This document shows, piece by piece, positions 34,862 through 43,919 of a DNA stretch of 64,000 bases. The stretch is taken from NCBI GenBank assembly GCA_020002185.1, contig CM034541.1:47365058-47429057 (forward strand), given 5' to 3'. The notes beneath the pieces are model-generated. The model was given only the letters and a program-made list of their open reading frames with translations, was not told where the DNA came from and ran no database searches. Made by a program: the position numbers and the translations under genes. Every line of letters begins with the position of its first letter. The first letter of the stretch is position 1. Source of the DNA: Paraescarpia echinospica (Eukaryota; Annelida; Polychaeta; Sabellida; Siboglinidae).

Positions 34862-35300
34862 ACCAAGGTCAAACAAGGTTACCGCCAAATTATATTTTTT
34901 CGAAATTGTGCGCGTCGTCTTAAAATTACAATATACTTTATTTAAAATCAAAATGGGCGCCTCATATATTTTTCGAAAGCTTATTGTTTCCCCATCAAAA
35001 TGAGATACAACATGGAGCAGTTACCCGGTATAGTAAGTGTGGGGTTAAGGTCAAACAAGGTCATCGTGAAATTATGAATATTCGAACTTCTGCAATACCG
35101 CAAACGTCATAAAGTTACAATAACTCTGTCTATACTGCATATCTATGGATATGTTTCTTCCCGTCAAAATGTGATAAGACTTGGAGGTGTCAGTTGACGG
35201 AGTTTGTGTAGAGCGACGATCAAAGAGTATCACCGTCAAATAATAAATGTTCGAAATTACGCCATCCCGTAAATGTTATAAAAACCAATGGTGGCTTATA
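34862..35300. repeat. Diverged tandem repeat, period about 170-185 bp (3 units)
   Basis: Marker words recur at about 34864, 35047 and 35215: AAGGTCAAACAAGGTTACCG, AAGGTCAAACAAGGTCATCG and ACGATCAAAGAGTATCACCG. Each is followed by (T/A)AATTAT or AATAATA and TTCGAA, then a CGTCxTAAAxTTACAATA-like stretch and a CC(C/G)(A/T)TCAAAATG word. A block identical to part of the palindrome at 38234-39762 follows immediately. Confidence 0.72.
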
Positions 35301-35301
35301 T

Positions 35302-35481
35302 ATGTTTACATGGATAATGTTGGGGTCGAAACGAGCGTCAGAATGAGTTGTTATGCAATAATCCGATGTAATACAAACACTAGTCATCATAGAGGAACAA
35401 GCAGTTATCTTACGGTTCCACATGAATTCAATTTTATTCAAAACAATGAATGCGAATGAGCCTACAACTTGTAGTACAAGT
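35302..35481 (+). repeat. 180-bp block essentially identical to the left palindrome arm (38292-38471)
   Basis: It runs from ATGTTTACATGGATAATG to ACTTGTAGTACAAGT with sharp edges on both sides. It shares left-arm-specific differences (for example CTACAACTTGTAG, absent from the right arm), so it is related to the left arm, not the right one. The very high identity suggests a recent duplication or gene conversion. Confidence 0.9.
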
Positions 35482-35685
35482 ACATTGATAACCTCTGATT
35501 AACGTTTTGTTCCTACAGTTGATACCGACATTTTTATTAAGGCTTCTTCTGTTGCTGCCGACAGTTTGGAATTCGCACCCTCTTAGTCATAGATCAGTAA
35601 AACATAGTACACAGATTCGCCGTAATTTAAAAAGTTATTTTTTTAATTATGGGTATCCAACTTAGCTTGCTAGCGTATCAAATTA

Positions 35686-35709
35686 TCCATCCATCCATCC
35701 ATCCATCGG
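35686..35709. repeat. (ATCC)n microsatellite inside the second PLAT-unit exon
   Basis: Six tandem ATCC units. On the minus strand they extend the PLAT-like reading as MDGWMDG and lead to an in-frame TAA, so the repeat expansion appears to have damaged or ended this exon. Confidence 0.9.
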
Positions 35710-35816
35710 ATACATTTCGATAGTCTCCGTGTTGGATTGCAGCAAAATCCCCACCTCGGCGTTAGTTCCGGCAGTCGCTTGAGTCCCAGTGGAGATCTTT
35801 ATCCTGTACGGTGTTC
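35690..35816 (-). pseudogene. Second PLAT unit, first-half exon, damaged by an ATCC repeat
   Basis: Acceptor TTATTTCCGATTCAG, start at 35816, entry phase 1, which matches the exit phase 1 of the exon at 37207-37421. It encodes TPYRIKISTGTQATAGTNAE, then VGILLQSNTETIEMYP. The pattern Y-x-I-x-(I/T)-S-T-G, then A-(G/A)-T-N-A-(E/N)-V, is the first strand pair of a PLAT/LH2 domain and parallels the exon at 40341-40479. The expected length is about 139 bases with exit phase 2, but the reading runs into (ATCC)n and a stop, and no good donor is seen. No second-half exon was found below it. It could be a broken second PLAT domain or a short terminal exon. Confidence 0.6.
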
Positions 35817-35841
35817 CTGAATCGGAAATAACAAGTAAGTA

Positions 35842-36020
35842 AGGTAAGTTCTTATACATCACAATATCCAGTCCCCAGGACTGCTCAGAACGCTTTACAC
35901 TTTACTCCTTGGCAGACGTGTTCAACCAAACACCACCTCGACTTATCTTGGAAGTATTCAGCCACGCTGCAATTACCGTGCGAAGACAATTCGTACAGAA
36001 ATATCCACCACTGTCTATAA
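35842..36020 (-). mobile_element. SINE copy 4, 5'-truncated
   Basis: Reverse complement of the SINE tail and body: GGTAAGTTCTTATA, CGCTTTACACTTTACTCCTT, GTGTTCAACCAAACACCA, AATATCCACCACTGTCTAT. The tRNA head is missing. It lies in the intron just upstream (minus orientation) of the second PLAT unit exon. Confidence 0.8.
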
Positions 36021-36730
36021 ACATAAACAACGCGGAGTGAACCAACTTCCCTAATGTTCTGCACGACAGCTCACGTTTTGAATCCAGATCATGTAATGCT
36101 CTAGCCATTGCGCTCCAAATACGAGTGATGCCAAACAAACATATGTACATGCCTGCAGTGGACGTTTTATGCTTCGTGCTCACGCCTGTTGCGATGTGTG
36201 TTATCCCTGTTATACATCCTGCATACAGTTCTGACAACTACGTGTTTTCGAAACATTTAGCAACGCATTGTTAGAAAAGAACGAGTCATCTCTTGAGTAA
36301 TTTTTGTTTTTAACAAATATTTATTTCCTAACGACAGCAACTATCTTCTCATGCACGGTGTAATACGTTGGAAAGGTTAAAAAAATGTGTTATGTGTGTA
36401 ACAAACTTTGGCTGAATCTCCCACCAATACATTGTGTGGAACTTGCGATTTTTACCATCCAACAATTGCAATAGCGCATATTTAATTCCCCAGGAGGCGC
36501 CACAGTGTTCTAAAACGCGGTGGCGTAGTGTTTAGAACGTCGCAGCACGTTTCGTACACTTCCACGTCCACATGCATGTAAATAAATGATGTAAATCTTG
36601 TCAATAGTATCTTCAACCTAGCCCTAATGCTAACATTCAACTTAACCCTAAACCCGGCATTCAACCTAGCCCTTACCCTAAACCTAGACACTTTGATATA
36701 TCAGACCAACCATGTTTGGTATGAAGCTAC
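36020..36730. other. Intronic or intergenic DNA of the PLAT locus
   Basis: No exon recognised. It includes a degenerate AACCCTAAACC/TAGCCCTAA tract at 36620-36690 that resembles, but is not, a telomeric repeat. Confidence 0.4.
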
Positions 36731-36734
36731 CCAC

Positions 36735-37020
36735 AAGAGCATCCGACCCTCAGTCGAGAAATTTCGTGTTTGATTCCTTTTGCATCAGTTTGGAATCATC
36801 GGATGTTCGTAATCTCTACGTTGCTGTACGAATGAGTAACTGGCTATAGACAATGATGGATATATTGCATACGAATATACTTTTTTATGCATAAATTGTA
36901 GTGTGGCTCAATACTTCCTAGATAAGTTGAAAAGTGTTCGATTGAACAGTTCTTCCAGGGAGTAAAGTGTAAAGCGCATTGAACATTCCAAAGGAGTGGA
37001 TACCGCGGTATAAGAACCTA
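36735..37020 (+). mobile_element. SINE copy 5, diverged
   Basis: Body and tail blocks are clear: CGAATGAGTAACTGGCTATA, GTGTTCGATTGAACAGTTCT, CCAGGGAGTAAAGTGTAAAG. The head is weak, with TTTGATTCC where the B box should be. It lies in the intron between PLAT exon 3 and the second PLAT unit. Confidence 0.75.
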
Positions 37021-37206
37021 GCTAGACCTACTTCATAGGTGGATCATGGGGGTCTGCGGGACACGTGGCCACCGAGACCCACCCTACCCACCTCCCCCCG
37101 TCTTCCGATGTAATACCTAGTGTATCTTGGAACTGCGACTGCATATGTAAGGTCCCGGTGAATTACACAACGTATCGACAATACGACTATTTATTAAAGA
37201 ACTCAC

Positions 37207-37421
37207 TTGACGCGTTGAGTAGACGGTCCAGAGAAGTTGTTCTTGACAACCACTTGTCGCATGGGAACGTCTGGTACGTAGAATGGAAGGGTAGGAGTGG
37301 CAGCCTTTGGACCGCTACGTATTTGAGGTACCAGTCCGGGCTAACTCCTGCGTTGTCGTGCGTCATCCTCAACTTCAATTTGTTCCCCAGGCACGGGCAC
37401 AGGATGGTGAAGAAGTCGTCG
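37207..37421 (-). CDS. Secreted PLAT-domain protein, exon 3 (second half of PLAT 1)
   Basis: Minus-strand exon, acceptor TCGCCCACGTAG, entry phase 2; joined to exon 2 it gives SGDDFFTI. Donor TCAA/GTGAGT at 37206, exit phase 1. It encodes LGNKLKLRMTHDNAGVSPDW, YLKYVAVQRL, then TFPCDKWLS. These are the hallmark C-terminal PLAT/LH2 features: LGxLxKLRIxHDNxGxxPxW(Y/F)L, then VxV, then a F-x-C-x-x-W-L strand. Exons 2 and 3 together are 354 bases (118 codons) with phase 1 at both outer ends, the normal size of one PLAT domain and ideal for tandem exon duplication. The exon is open throughout; the copy B equivalent has a stop after WYL. Confidence 0.88.
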
Positions 37422-38689
37422 CTACGTGGGCGATAAACAACGCTATAATAATGACACACTCGCTTACACACTCCCTTGGAGCAACCAACCAACGGCAGCT
37501 GATGTCGCCGTTACATAACAGCATAATGATAGTCTTAAAAGGAGAAAGTCTATTCCCGGTGTTTTATTTATGAATTAATATAATGTTCTTAAGTCTATAC
37601 TAACTATGTTGAATGTATACTGCCCGCCAAATTGTGTTTAGTACGCCCGTAACAACGTTTGTAATTTGGAAGGTACGACCCCGGAGCGTGTTCAAACAGT
37701 AAACAAAACGTCCAGTTTCAAAACAAGCTGTATTGGCAATACGGCCGAATCAGGCTGATTTAAATGCAATACTCTTTGATGTTCAATTATGTCCCATTTT
37801 CTCATATTCAACACAGCAGACTTCTTGTTACAAATTACTGCGCTCTCTAATTCCTGGTAGATGAACTGACTCGCTCCTTCTCTACTAATTCCCACTAAAC
37901 ATTTAATTTATGCCGTCACCAGTTGCGGCAGTAAAGCTAACATAACACCACAGTGGCGCCCTTTGGCGAAAGGCTCACCACTCAGTGTTTCCATGTTTCT
38001 CTGACAGGCAGAAAAGTACGCATCGTAAACAAAACTTAAAGGAAATAAAAACAAGGCATTAGCTAAAATCCGTTTTCCATGTGTACAGAAAGTTTAATAT
38101 TGCATGTAACATTCGAGAACATTAAAAAAATACAGAAAAATACATTTGTAGCATAAATTCGATTTTAAACCTGTTTGTGTAGCGATTCCCGCGGAAAATA
38201 AAATTTTAATGAGCTAGGCGATCACGTGGTATCTTAACGTCACACATGACTCACACTCGCAGCAGGCCGACCCTTTCTATGCATTCAGAGCATGTTTACA
38301 TGGATAATGTTGGGGTCGAAACGAGCGTCAGAATGAGTTGTTATGCAATAATCCGATGTAATACAAACACTAGTCATCATAGAGGAACAAGCAGTTATCT
38401 TACGGTTCCACATGAATTCAATTTTATTCAAAACAATGAATGCGAATGAGCCTACAACTTGTAGTACAAGTCGACTAGGTTTCGCCGAGCTTGGGCTCGT
38501 TTGCAGAATAATTATATCGAATGCAACCAACGGGAGATAATGTACACCAATATACATACATAGCAAACATATATCGTATCCAGCTACAGAAAGTAACGTG
38601 TAAAATCTCATAATATCACTAGAATATTGATGTATGAAGGAGGAGTTGTACAAGTTATCATAACAACTGAAATCAGTCAACGGATTTCT

Positions 38690-38780
38690 GCCGGCCGTGA
38701 TAGCTCACTTGGTAAACGCGTTGGTTCAGTGGCGTTTGGTTTACAATCGGGCGACGCCGGTTCAATCCTGACAGCATGCA
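38690..38780 (+). promoter_or_regulatory. tRNA-like pol III promoter module, left arm
   Basis: GATAGCTCACTTGGTAAACG matches a tRNA A box and GCCGGTTCAATCC a B box (GGTTCAATCC), about 50 bases apart. This tRNA-derived head differs from the SINE at 18303. Transcription would run toward the palindrome centre. Confidence 0.75.
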
Positions 38781-39224
38781 AATTATTGATTTTCTTTACA
38801 CCTTTTTTGTTTATGTTTTCACGAAGTAATATAAACCAAATCATTTAGTTTATAAATAATTTTTATTTTTGTAGTAATTATTTATTCGCCCCAAAAATGA
38901 AAATATGGTCATTATATAACGATGTTTCTAAATTTTATTTATCCAAACAAATATAATGTAATGGATATATAATTTATTAATTGTAAATATATTGTACAGT
39001 AATATATTGTAATTATATATGTGAAAAAGATAGTGATCTGTCTGGATAAATACAATTTAGAAACATCGTTATATATAATGACCATATTTTCATTTGTGGC
39101 GAATAAATAATTACTACAAAAATAAAAAAATATTTACAAACAGTGTATCATAGTATACTAATTGATTTGGTTTATATTACTTCGTGAAAACATAAACAAA
39201 AAAGGTGTAAAGAAAATCAATAAT

Positions 39225-39315
39225 TTGCATGCTGTTAGGATTGAACCGGCGTCGCCCGATTGTAAAAAAAATGCCAATGAACCAACACGTTTACCAAATG
39301 AGCTACCAGAGCCGG
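39225..39315 (-). promoter_or_regulatory. tRNA-like pol III promoter module, right arm
   Basis: The reverse complement has GGTAGCTCATTTGGTAAACG (A box) and GCCGGTTCAATCC (B box), the partner of 38690-38780. A poly-T run (TTTTTTTT) between the boxes, absent from the left arm, could terminate pol III early, so this copy is probably less active. Confidence 0.72.
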
Positions 39316-40019
39316 CAGAAATTCGCAGACTGATTTCAGTTGTTATGATAACTTGTACAACTCCTTCATATATCGATATTCCAGTGATATTATGAGATTA
39401 TACACGTTACTTTATGTAGCTGGATACACTATATGTTTGCTATGTATGTTTATTGATGTAGATTATCTCCCGTTGGTTGCATTCGATATAATTATTCTGA
39501 AAACGAGCCCAAGCTCGGCGAAACTTAGTCGACTTGTAAGCCCATTCGCATACGTTGTTTTGAATAAAATTCGATTCATGTGGAACCGTAAGATAACTGC
39601 TTGTTCCTCTATGATGACTAGTGTTTGTATTACGTCGGAAAATTGCACAATAACTCATTCTGACGCTCGTTTCGACCCAAAAACTATACTTGTAAACATG
39701 CTCTGAATGCATGGAAAGGGTCGGCCTGATGCGAGTTTGAGTCATAAGTGACGTCACATCTCGGCATCCCGAAAAGCGCGCCAAAAATATGCATATTCGA
39801 AAATGTCCGGATGTACAGCATAAAATGTGGAATTTCTAATTCATTGAATTTTTTTCATTTTTTTTGCTTGATGGATGTGGAAATAGATAGCAGGATGTAA
39901 TGTAACATGAATTCAAGCAATATATGTTTTTATTCCCTTTAAGTAAATAACCATGAATAACTACATACATGTTTTTGAAATTCATCGCCTATAGATATGT
40001 ACATCAGACTGTAATAGTA

Positions 40020-40290
40020 TTTTATGAAGCAGCTTAGCAGGAAGATTGGTAAGACGTTAAATGTTGTGGGCTAGCCACTTAATCAGCACGGATGCGGGCA
40101 AGCAAACTATCTACCTAGGAGAGAAGAGGTTGAGCAACATCAAGGCAGGAAATGTGGAAGACCACAATTGAGATGGGATGATTGCGTAATTGGAATTTTT
40201 GAAGGTGGGATATTGAGAGAGGGGGCTGCTGATACGGAGCAATGGATGGCAATCATGAACAACAAAACTATTACACAAATCTGATAGAAA
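40020..40290 (+). pseudogene. LINE reverse transcriptase C-terminal fragment
   Basis: The plus strand reads RKCGRPQLRWDDCVIGIFEG and then GAADTEQWMAIMNNKT. This resembles the GRPxLRWxDCVxxDL...DRExWRxxV tail of LINE proteins. It lies in intron 2 of the PLAT gene in copy A; a matching decayed piece is at about 49030-49300 in copy B, so it predates the duplication. Confidence 0.65.
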
Positions 40291-40340
40291 TAACACTTTA
40301 GGAAACGTTACTTTTGCTAACATTAGTACTATATTCTCAC

Positions 40341-40479
40341 CCAGATAAGGTGGTGCCGTTGGTATTCAGTTGGTTCCAATAACATTCTCCATCACTCCCG
40401 TAGAGTCGAATATACACGTTGGCATTGGTTGCTGCGTTCGGTCGGACGCCAGTGCTCGTCTTGATGCCGTAGTTGCAAG
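40341..40479 (-). CDS. Secreted PLAT-domain protein, exon 2 (first half of PLAT 1)
   Basis: Acceptor TCTTCTCACAG, start 40479, entry phase 1; donor CTGG/GTGAGA at 40340, exit phase 2. It encodes CNYGIKTSTGVRPNAATNAN and VYIRLYGSDGECYWNQL. PLAT/LH2 domains begin with Y-x-(I/V)-x-(T)-x-TG, then G-(A)-T-(D/N)-A-x-V-(Y/F)-I-x-L-(Y/F)-G-x-(N/D)-G, and every element is visible. PLAT domains are beta-sandwich modules that bind lipids or protein partners. With exon 1 supplying a signal peptide, the product is expected to be extracellular. The corresponding copy B sequence (about 49327-49455) is shortened and frameshifted. Confidence 0.88.
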
Positions 40480-40952
40480 CTGTGAGAAGATCACGCTGTA
40501 TTGTTTCGTATGTCTAGGCATATATGAATAATAAACACTGCTGATAATTAGAATAATGGGAAGCGTGTTATTGGTAGGTTAGCACTTCAATACCACATCT
40601 GTTATCGATATTTGGTTTCAATGCTTCGAATTTATCCATCAGAAATGCAAACGTGTGCTTTAGACGCGGAAATAAAACACCTTCCAATTATTTTGAAGTT
40701 TGTTCTGCCAAGGATGCTATGTTAATAAAATGTATTATATATCGACGAAATACAAATGTTTGAGACTTGGGAGTTTACACGCACATAACAATATGATAGT
40801 GGCGATTTAAAGAAACAACCGCCTTGTCGCTATATAACTGTTTAGATATTGACATATAAATATTCCCAATCACGATGATCTACAAAAAATGTAAAGGCAG
40901 GACAAGACTACTTGTGTTGTCAAAATACAAAAGGAATGGTTCAAGTACCAAC

Positions 40953-41025
40953 CTGTAGGAGACTGGTGAATTTGGCCAAACAAGAAGCCCACCAACGCAA
41001 GGCACGCGAGTCGTGGAATAGTCAT
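40953..41025 (-). CDS. Secreted PLAT-domain protein, exon 1 (signal peptide)
   Basis: ATG at 41025-41023; donor ACAG/GTTGGT at 40952, exit phase 1, matching exon 2. It encodes MTIPRLACLALVGFLFGQIH and QSPT, a typical signal peptide: short N-region with one Arg, hydrophobic core LACLALVGFLFG, then a polar region. Cleavage near the exon end is likely. The phase match and the same exon with a stop in copy B support it. A TATA-like run lies about 80-95 bp upstream of the ATG. Confidence 0.82.
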
Positions 41026-41105
41026 CTCTTGGCCGGGGAAGTTCTTCGAAGTTGACTCCCTTCAAGTTCGTAGCGTTGTGTACAGCAACCGTGGGCAGAC
41101 ACCCT

Positions 41106-41122
41106 GATATATATATATACCC
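41106..41122 (-). promoter_or_regulatory. Candidate TATA box of PLAT copy A
   Basis: On the minus strand GGGTATATATATATAT lies 82-97 bp before the start codon, consistent with a transcription start about 50-65 bp before the ATG. In copy B the equivalent site reads AGTATTTATC, and an L2 insertion starts beside it, so the promoter there is disrupted. Confidence 0.5.
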
Positions 41123-41213
41123 GCATGAATTGCACTCGGAATTGTCTCCGTAGTGTGACAACGAGGTAACGCCGACGACACAGGCCAATTGGCAAGCTAC
41201 CATGTCCAGGCAA

Positions 41214-42140
41214 ACCAGTTAATTATTTATAAATTGATTTATGTGAAAAGAAAAAAAAAAATGGGCCAAGTGGCCCTGAAGTCCTTTGGCCTAATACGTC
41301 TATATGTGACCCCGGCTGACCAAATGAGTGATAAGTCGGAAAAATTGAAACATTGTTTTATTACATCCTTGTAAAGGTTTGGTATGGTGCTTTACACGGT
41401 TTCAAAAAATATGACTGCTACAAAAATTGGCAAAGTTATGGAGCATTGAACATGGTAGGGATCAAAAAGTGAAAATGAAGAAAACGGCTGTTGAAGTTTT
41501 ACATTATATATGCAAATGGATTGCATGGAAATATTACATGCACAACATTCAAATGTGGCACACAGTATGTAATATGTATGTTATGTTGCAATGATACACT
41601 GGAAGTACAAATGTGCTGCTACAAAGACTTATCAAGTTATGCCAGATTATGTCTTCATGTGTAAAACTAAGAGGACATATTATCTGAGAGGAAAAGGTAG
41701 ACTCACTGTTTGACACAGTTTACAACCTACAGGCAACTGTCCAGTTTAACAGGGGTCTAGTGGCTTAATGCTGTCTGTTGACACAAGCTACTGCCAGTGA
41801 CCAATTGCAGATTAGTCACAGCTTCCATCAAACAATAGCAGGCAGAGAATCTTAGCTCCACAGCTGGGTGTAATACACAACCAGAGCCACCACTGATTCA
41901 TGGTCTAGTAGATTAGCTCAATGCACCAACTAAGACAATACACAACACTGTGAGTGACAATGTCCAGAATGAGGCCTAAGCAGTGTCCTCATTGCTGAAT
42001 AGATCAATTAAACCTGCCAAGTGGGTGACATTCTGCACAAGTGTTCATTAATCCTTAGTGATTGTTCAGAACACCAGACTGACCACATACCTAAACAAAG
42101 CGAATGTAATAGGTGAAGAACAGGCAGTGTTCAGATAGGG
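41214..42140. other. Intergenic DNA between the PLAT copies
   Basis: No gene seen. A segment at about 41725-41830 recurs in direct orientation at about 42855-42975 (AACTGTCCAGTTTAACAGGG and GTGACCAATTGCAGATTAGT versus AACTGTTCAGTCTAACAGAG and GTGACCAATTAAAGATTAGT), bracketing the LINE fragment at 42144. Confidence 0.5.
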
Positions 42141-42143
42141 GTA

Positions 42144-42431
42144 TTGGTTGAATTGTATTTGTCTCGACTCAAAAGGCTTTATCATGTCTTCATCGATTAT
42201 AAGAAAGCATTTGATTTAGTAGACCGGTCCTCCCTGTGGTCTAAGATAATTTTATGCGGTATTAATGGTATTGTGTTGAAAGTTGTATACAACATGTACA
42301 AAAATGCTAAATCATGTATAAATGAGGGCCAGGCTGTGTCAGCCTTCTTCTCATGTGTAGAGGTATGGCAAGGAGAAAACTTGTGTCCTTTGTTATTTGC
42401 TATTTACCTGAATAATTTTGAACACTGTTAG
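42144..42431 (+). pseudogene. LINE reverse transcriptase palm fragment
   Basis: Encodes HVFIDYKKAFDLVDRSSLWS, VLKVVYNMYKNAKSCI, then VWQGENLCPLLFAIYLNNFE. These are RT motif A (FIDYKKAFD) and the next block, where the usual VRQGxxLSPLLF reads VWQGENLCPLLF (Arg to Trp, Ser to Cys). It begins and ends abruptly. The subtype differs from the RTE-like and CR1-like copies here. Confidence 0.82.
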
Positions 42432-42439
42432 TCACAATT

Positions 42440-43200
42440 ATAACGGACTTGACATGGCAGCTGGTTAAATTTACATATATAATGTATAGCGGAACTATGT
42501 CAACTCTTCTAATGGTTGACATTTGGTTGTTTCAGGTGTCAACTATATTGTGAATCTGTAATTATTAGTCTATATTGATACAATTGATTTACACAGTACC
42601 ATGTCTACACAAGGCATGGCAAGCGTAAACAGAACAGTAGAATGCATTTGATATAAATAAAGTGTAGGATATTTCACTCTATAGTTGTCCAGAATATTAA
42701 TTTTCTATGTTTGTCACCTACATGTTTCTACAGACAATACATCTTTAACCAACATACACCACAGTCACACCATTTTATAATAATTAAATGAACATCAAAA
42801 TAAACACAACTTGCAATTATAAATAATCAATAGTTTTGAAGATACAGTTTAAGTGTTAGGCAACTGTTCAGTCTAACAGAGGTCAAGTGTGTCTACTCTG
42901 CCTGGGTGCTGTGACCAATTAAAGATTAGTCAAGGTCTCAATGGCCTAAATTGTACAGATTAGTCACAGCTTTTGACTTTGTGGCACATTACACAACATC
43001 TACTGTTGAGGGTGGTCTCAAGGGCCCTTCTCAAAACCACATCACTAGATAATGTAAACCTTTTGCACTTTGGGGCCCCTTAGGTGCCCTTAGAATGATT
43101 CAATCAAATACAGATTTCTTGTATATAGTGGCAGCACCCTAAGATACATCTATGCAAAATTAGTAAAAAAGTTGCTGAACAGTTTTTGAAAAAATAGACC
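42440..43200. other. AT-rich intergenic DNA
   Basis: No supported gene. It contains the right-hand partner (about 42855-42975) of the direct repeat described at 41214-42140. Confidence 0.4.
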
Positions 43201-43224
43201 AAATGTTACATTTTTACCAGTTTT

Positions 43225-43563
43225 GGGGTCACACCCCTCATATTCTATCCATCCACCCATCACTCGTTCATTTGTCACTCATACCCCTCATATTCCATCC
43301 ATCCACCCATCACACGTGCATTCATCACTCACACCCCTCATATTCCATCCATCCACCCATCACTCGTTCATTCGTCACTCATACCCCTTATATTTCATCA
43401 ATCTACCCATCACTCGTTCATTCATCACTCACACCCCTCATATTCCATCCATCCACCCATCACTCGTTCATTCATAACTCACACCCCTCATATTCCATCC
43501 ATCCACCCATCACTCGTTCATTCATCACTCACACCCCTCATATTCCATCCATTCACCCATCAC
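43225..43563. repeat. 50-bp minisatellite (about 7 units)
   Basis: The unit reads CCCCTCATATTCCATCCATC, CACCCATCACTCGTTCATTC, ATCACTCACA. Period 50, so translated products cycle frames. It ends precisely where a LINE C-terminal reading begins (43564). Confidence 0.94.
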
Positions 43564-43810
43564 TTGTCTACGAGAATTGCGAGGGTAAAGTGGGCAGGAC
43601 ATGTGGAGCGAATGGGAGAAGAACTGTTAGAAAAGAAAGCAGATGCCCGGAGGGTGGAGGGAAAAAGAAGACGAGGGCGACCGAAACTGCGGTGGGAGGA
43701 TTACGTCAAGAGAGACCTGGAGGGATGGAAAGGGGAATGGAGAAAAAGAACAAAAGACCGAGGAAAGTGGAGAAGGGTGGTAGAGAAAGTAGTGCAAACG
43801 CAATGAGGAG
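43564..43810 (+). pseudogene. LINE C-terminal fragment (basic tail), well preserved
   Basis: Encodes RIARVKWAGHVERMGEELLE, KRRRGRPKLRWEDYVKRDLE and DRGKWRRVVEKV before a stop. This WxGHVxRM and GRPxxRWxDxVxxDL pattern is the C-terminus of several LINE groups. It is 80 codons without a disruption, so it is fairly young. The remainder of the LINE is missing. Confidence 0.78.
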
Positions 43811-43919
43811 GAAGAGAGAAAGAAGAGGAAGAGAAAGAAAAGAAAATGTCGACGTATCCAAGCCAGCGTCACCCCTGAAGACAGGGACCGATGAGGAGAA
43901 CAACGATATATTCTAGGAA

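Larger units (their letters stand above)
38234..39762. mobile_element. Large palindromic (foldback-like) element with tRNA-like modules
   Basis: Left arm about 38234-38950 and right arm about 39039-39762 are inverted copies (each about 720 bp, roughly 90 percent identical by eye) around an AT-rich spacer of about 90 bp. Outer parts contain GGCCGACCCTTTC and GGGTCGAAACGAGCGTCAGA, and inner parts TCATTATATAACGATGTTTC. Each arm contains a tRNA-like A/B-box module pointing to the centre. It lies in intron 2 of PLAT copy A and is absent from copy B. No coding sequence. It could be a foldback transposon or an inverted duplication of a composite SINE-bearing unit; terminal target duplications were not established. 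Confidence 0.9.
37085..41213. repeat. Segmental duplication, copy A (contains the intact-looking PLAT gene part)
   Basis: Sequence from about 37085 (CCTAGTGTATCTTGGAACTG) to about 41213 (TTGGCAAGCTACCATG) aligns in direct orientation with 46930-50919. Shared landmarks include three PLAT exons, a LINE C-terminal fragment, and CGGCAGCTGATGTCGCC. Copy A carries about 1.9 kb (about 38045-39950, including the palindrome) that copy B lacks. Copy B carries a Penelope element and an L2 that copy A lacks. Confidence 0.93.

Noticed and set aside
36600..36690. Telomere-like AACCCTAAA words
   Set aside because: Irregular, with no perfect tandem CCCTAA pair of useful length. Degenerate tracts like this (also at 21575-21625) are common and do not mark a telomere.
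38690..38780. Possible functional tRNA gene
   Set aside because: A and B boxes are present, but no acceptor stem, anticodon arm or terminator pattern could be folded. It is repeated in an inverted arm, so it is a SINE-type tRNA relic.
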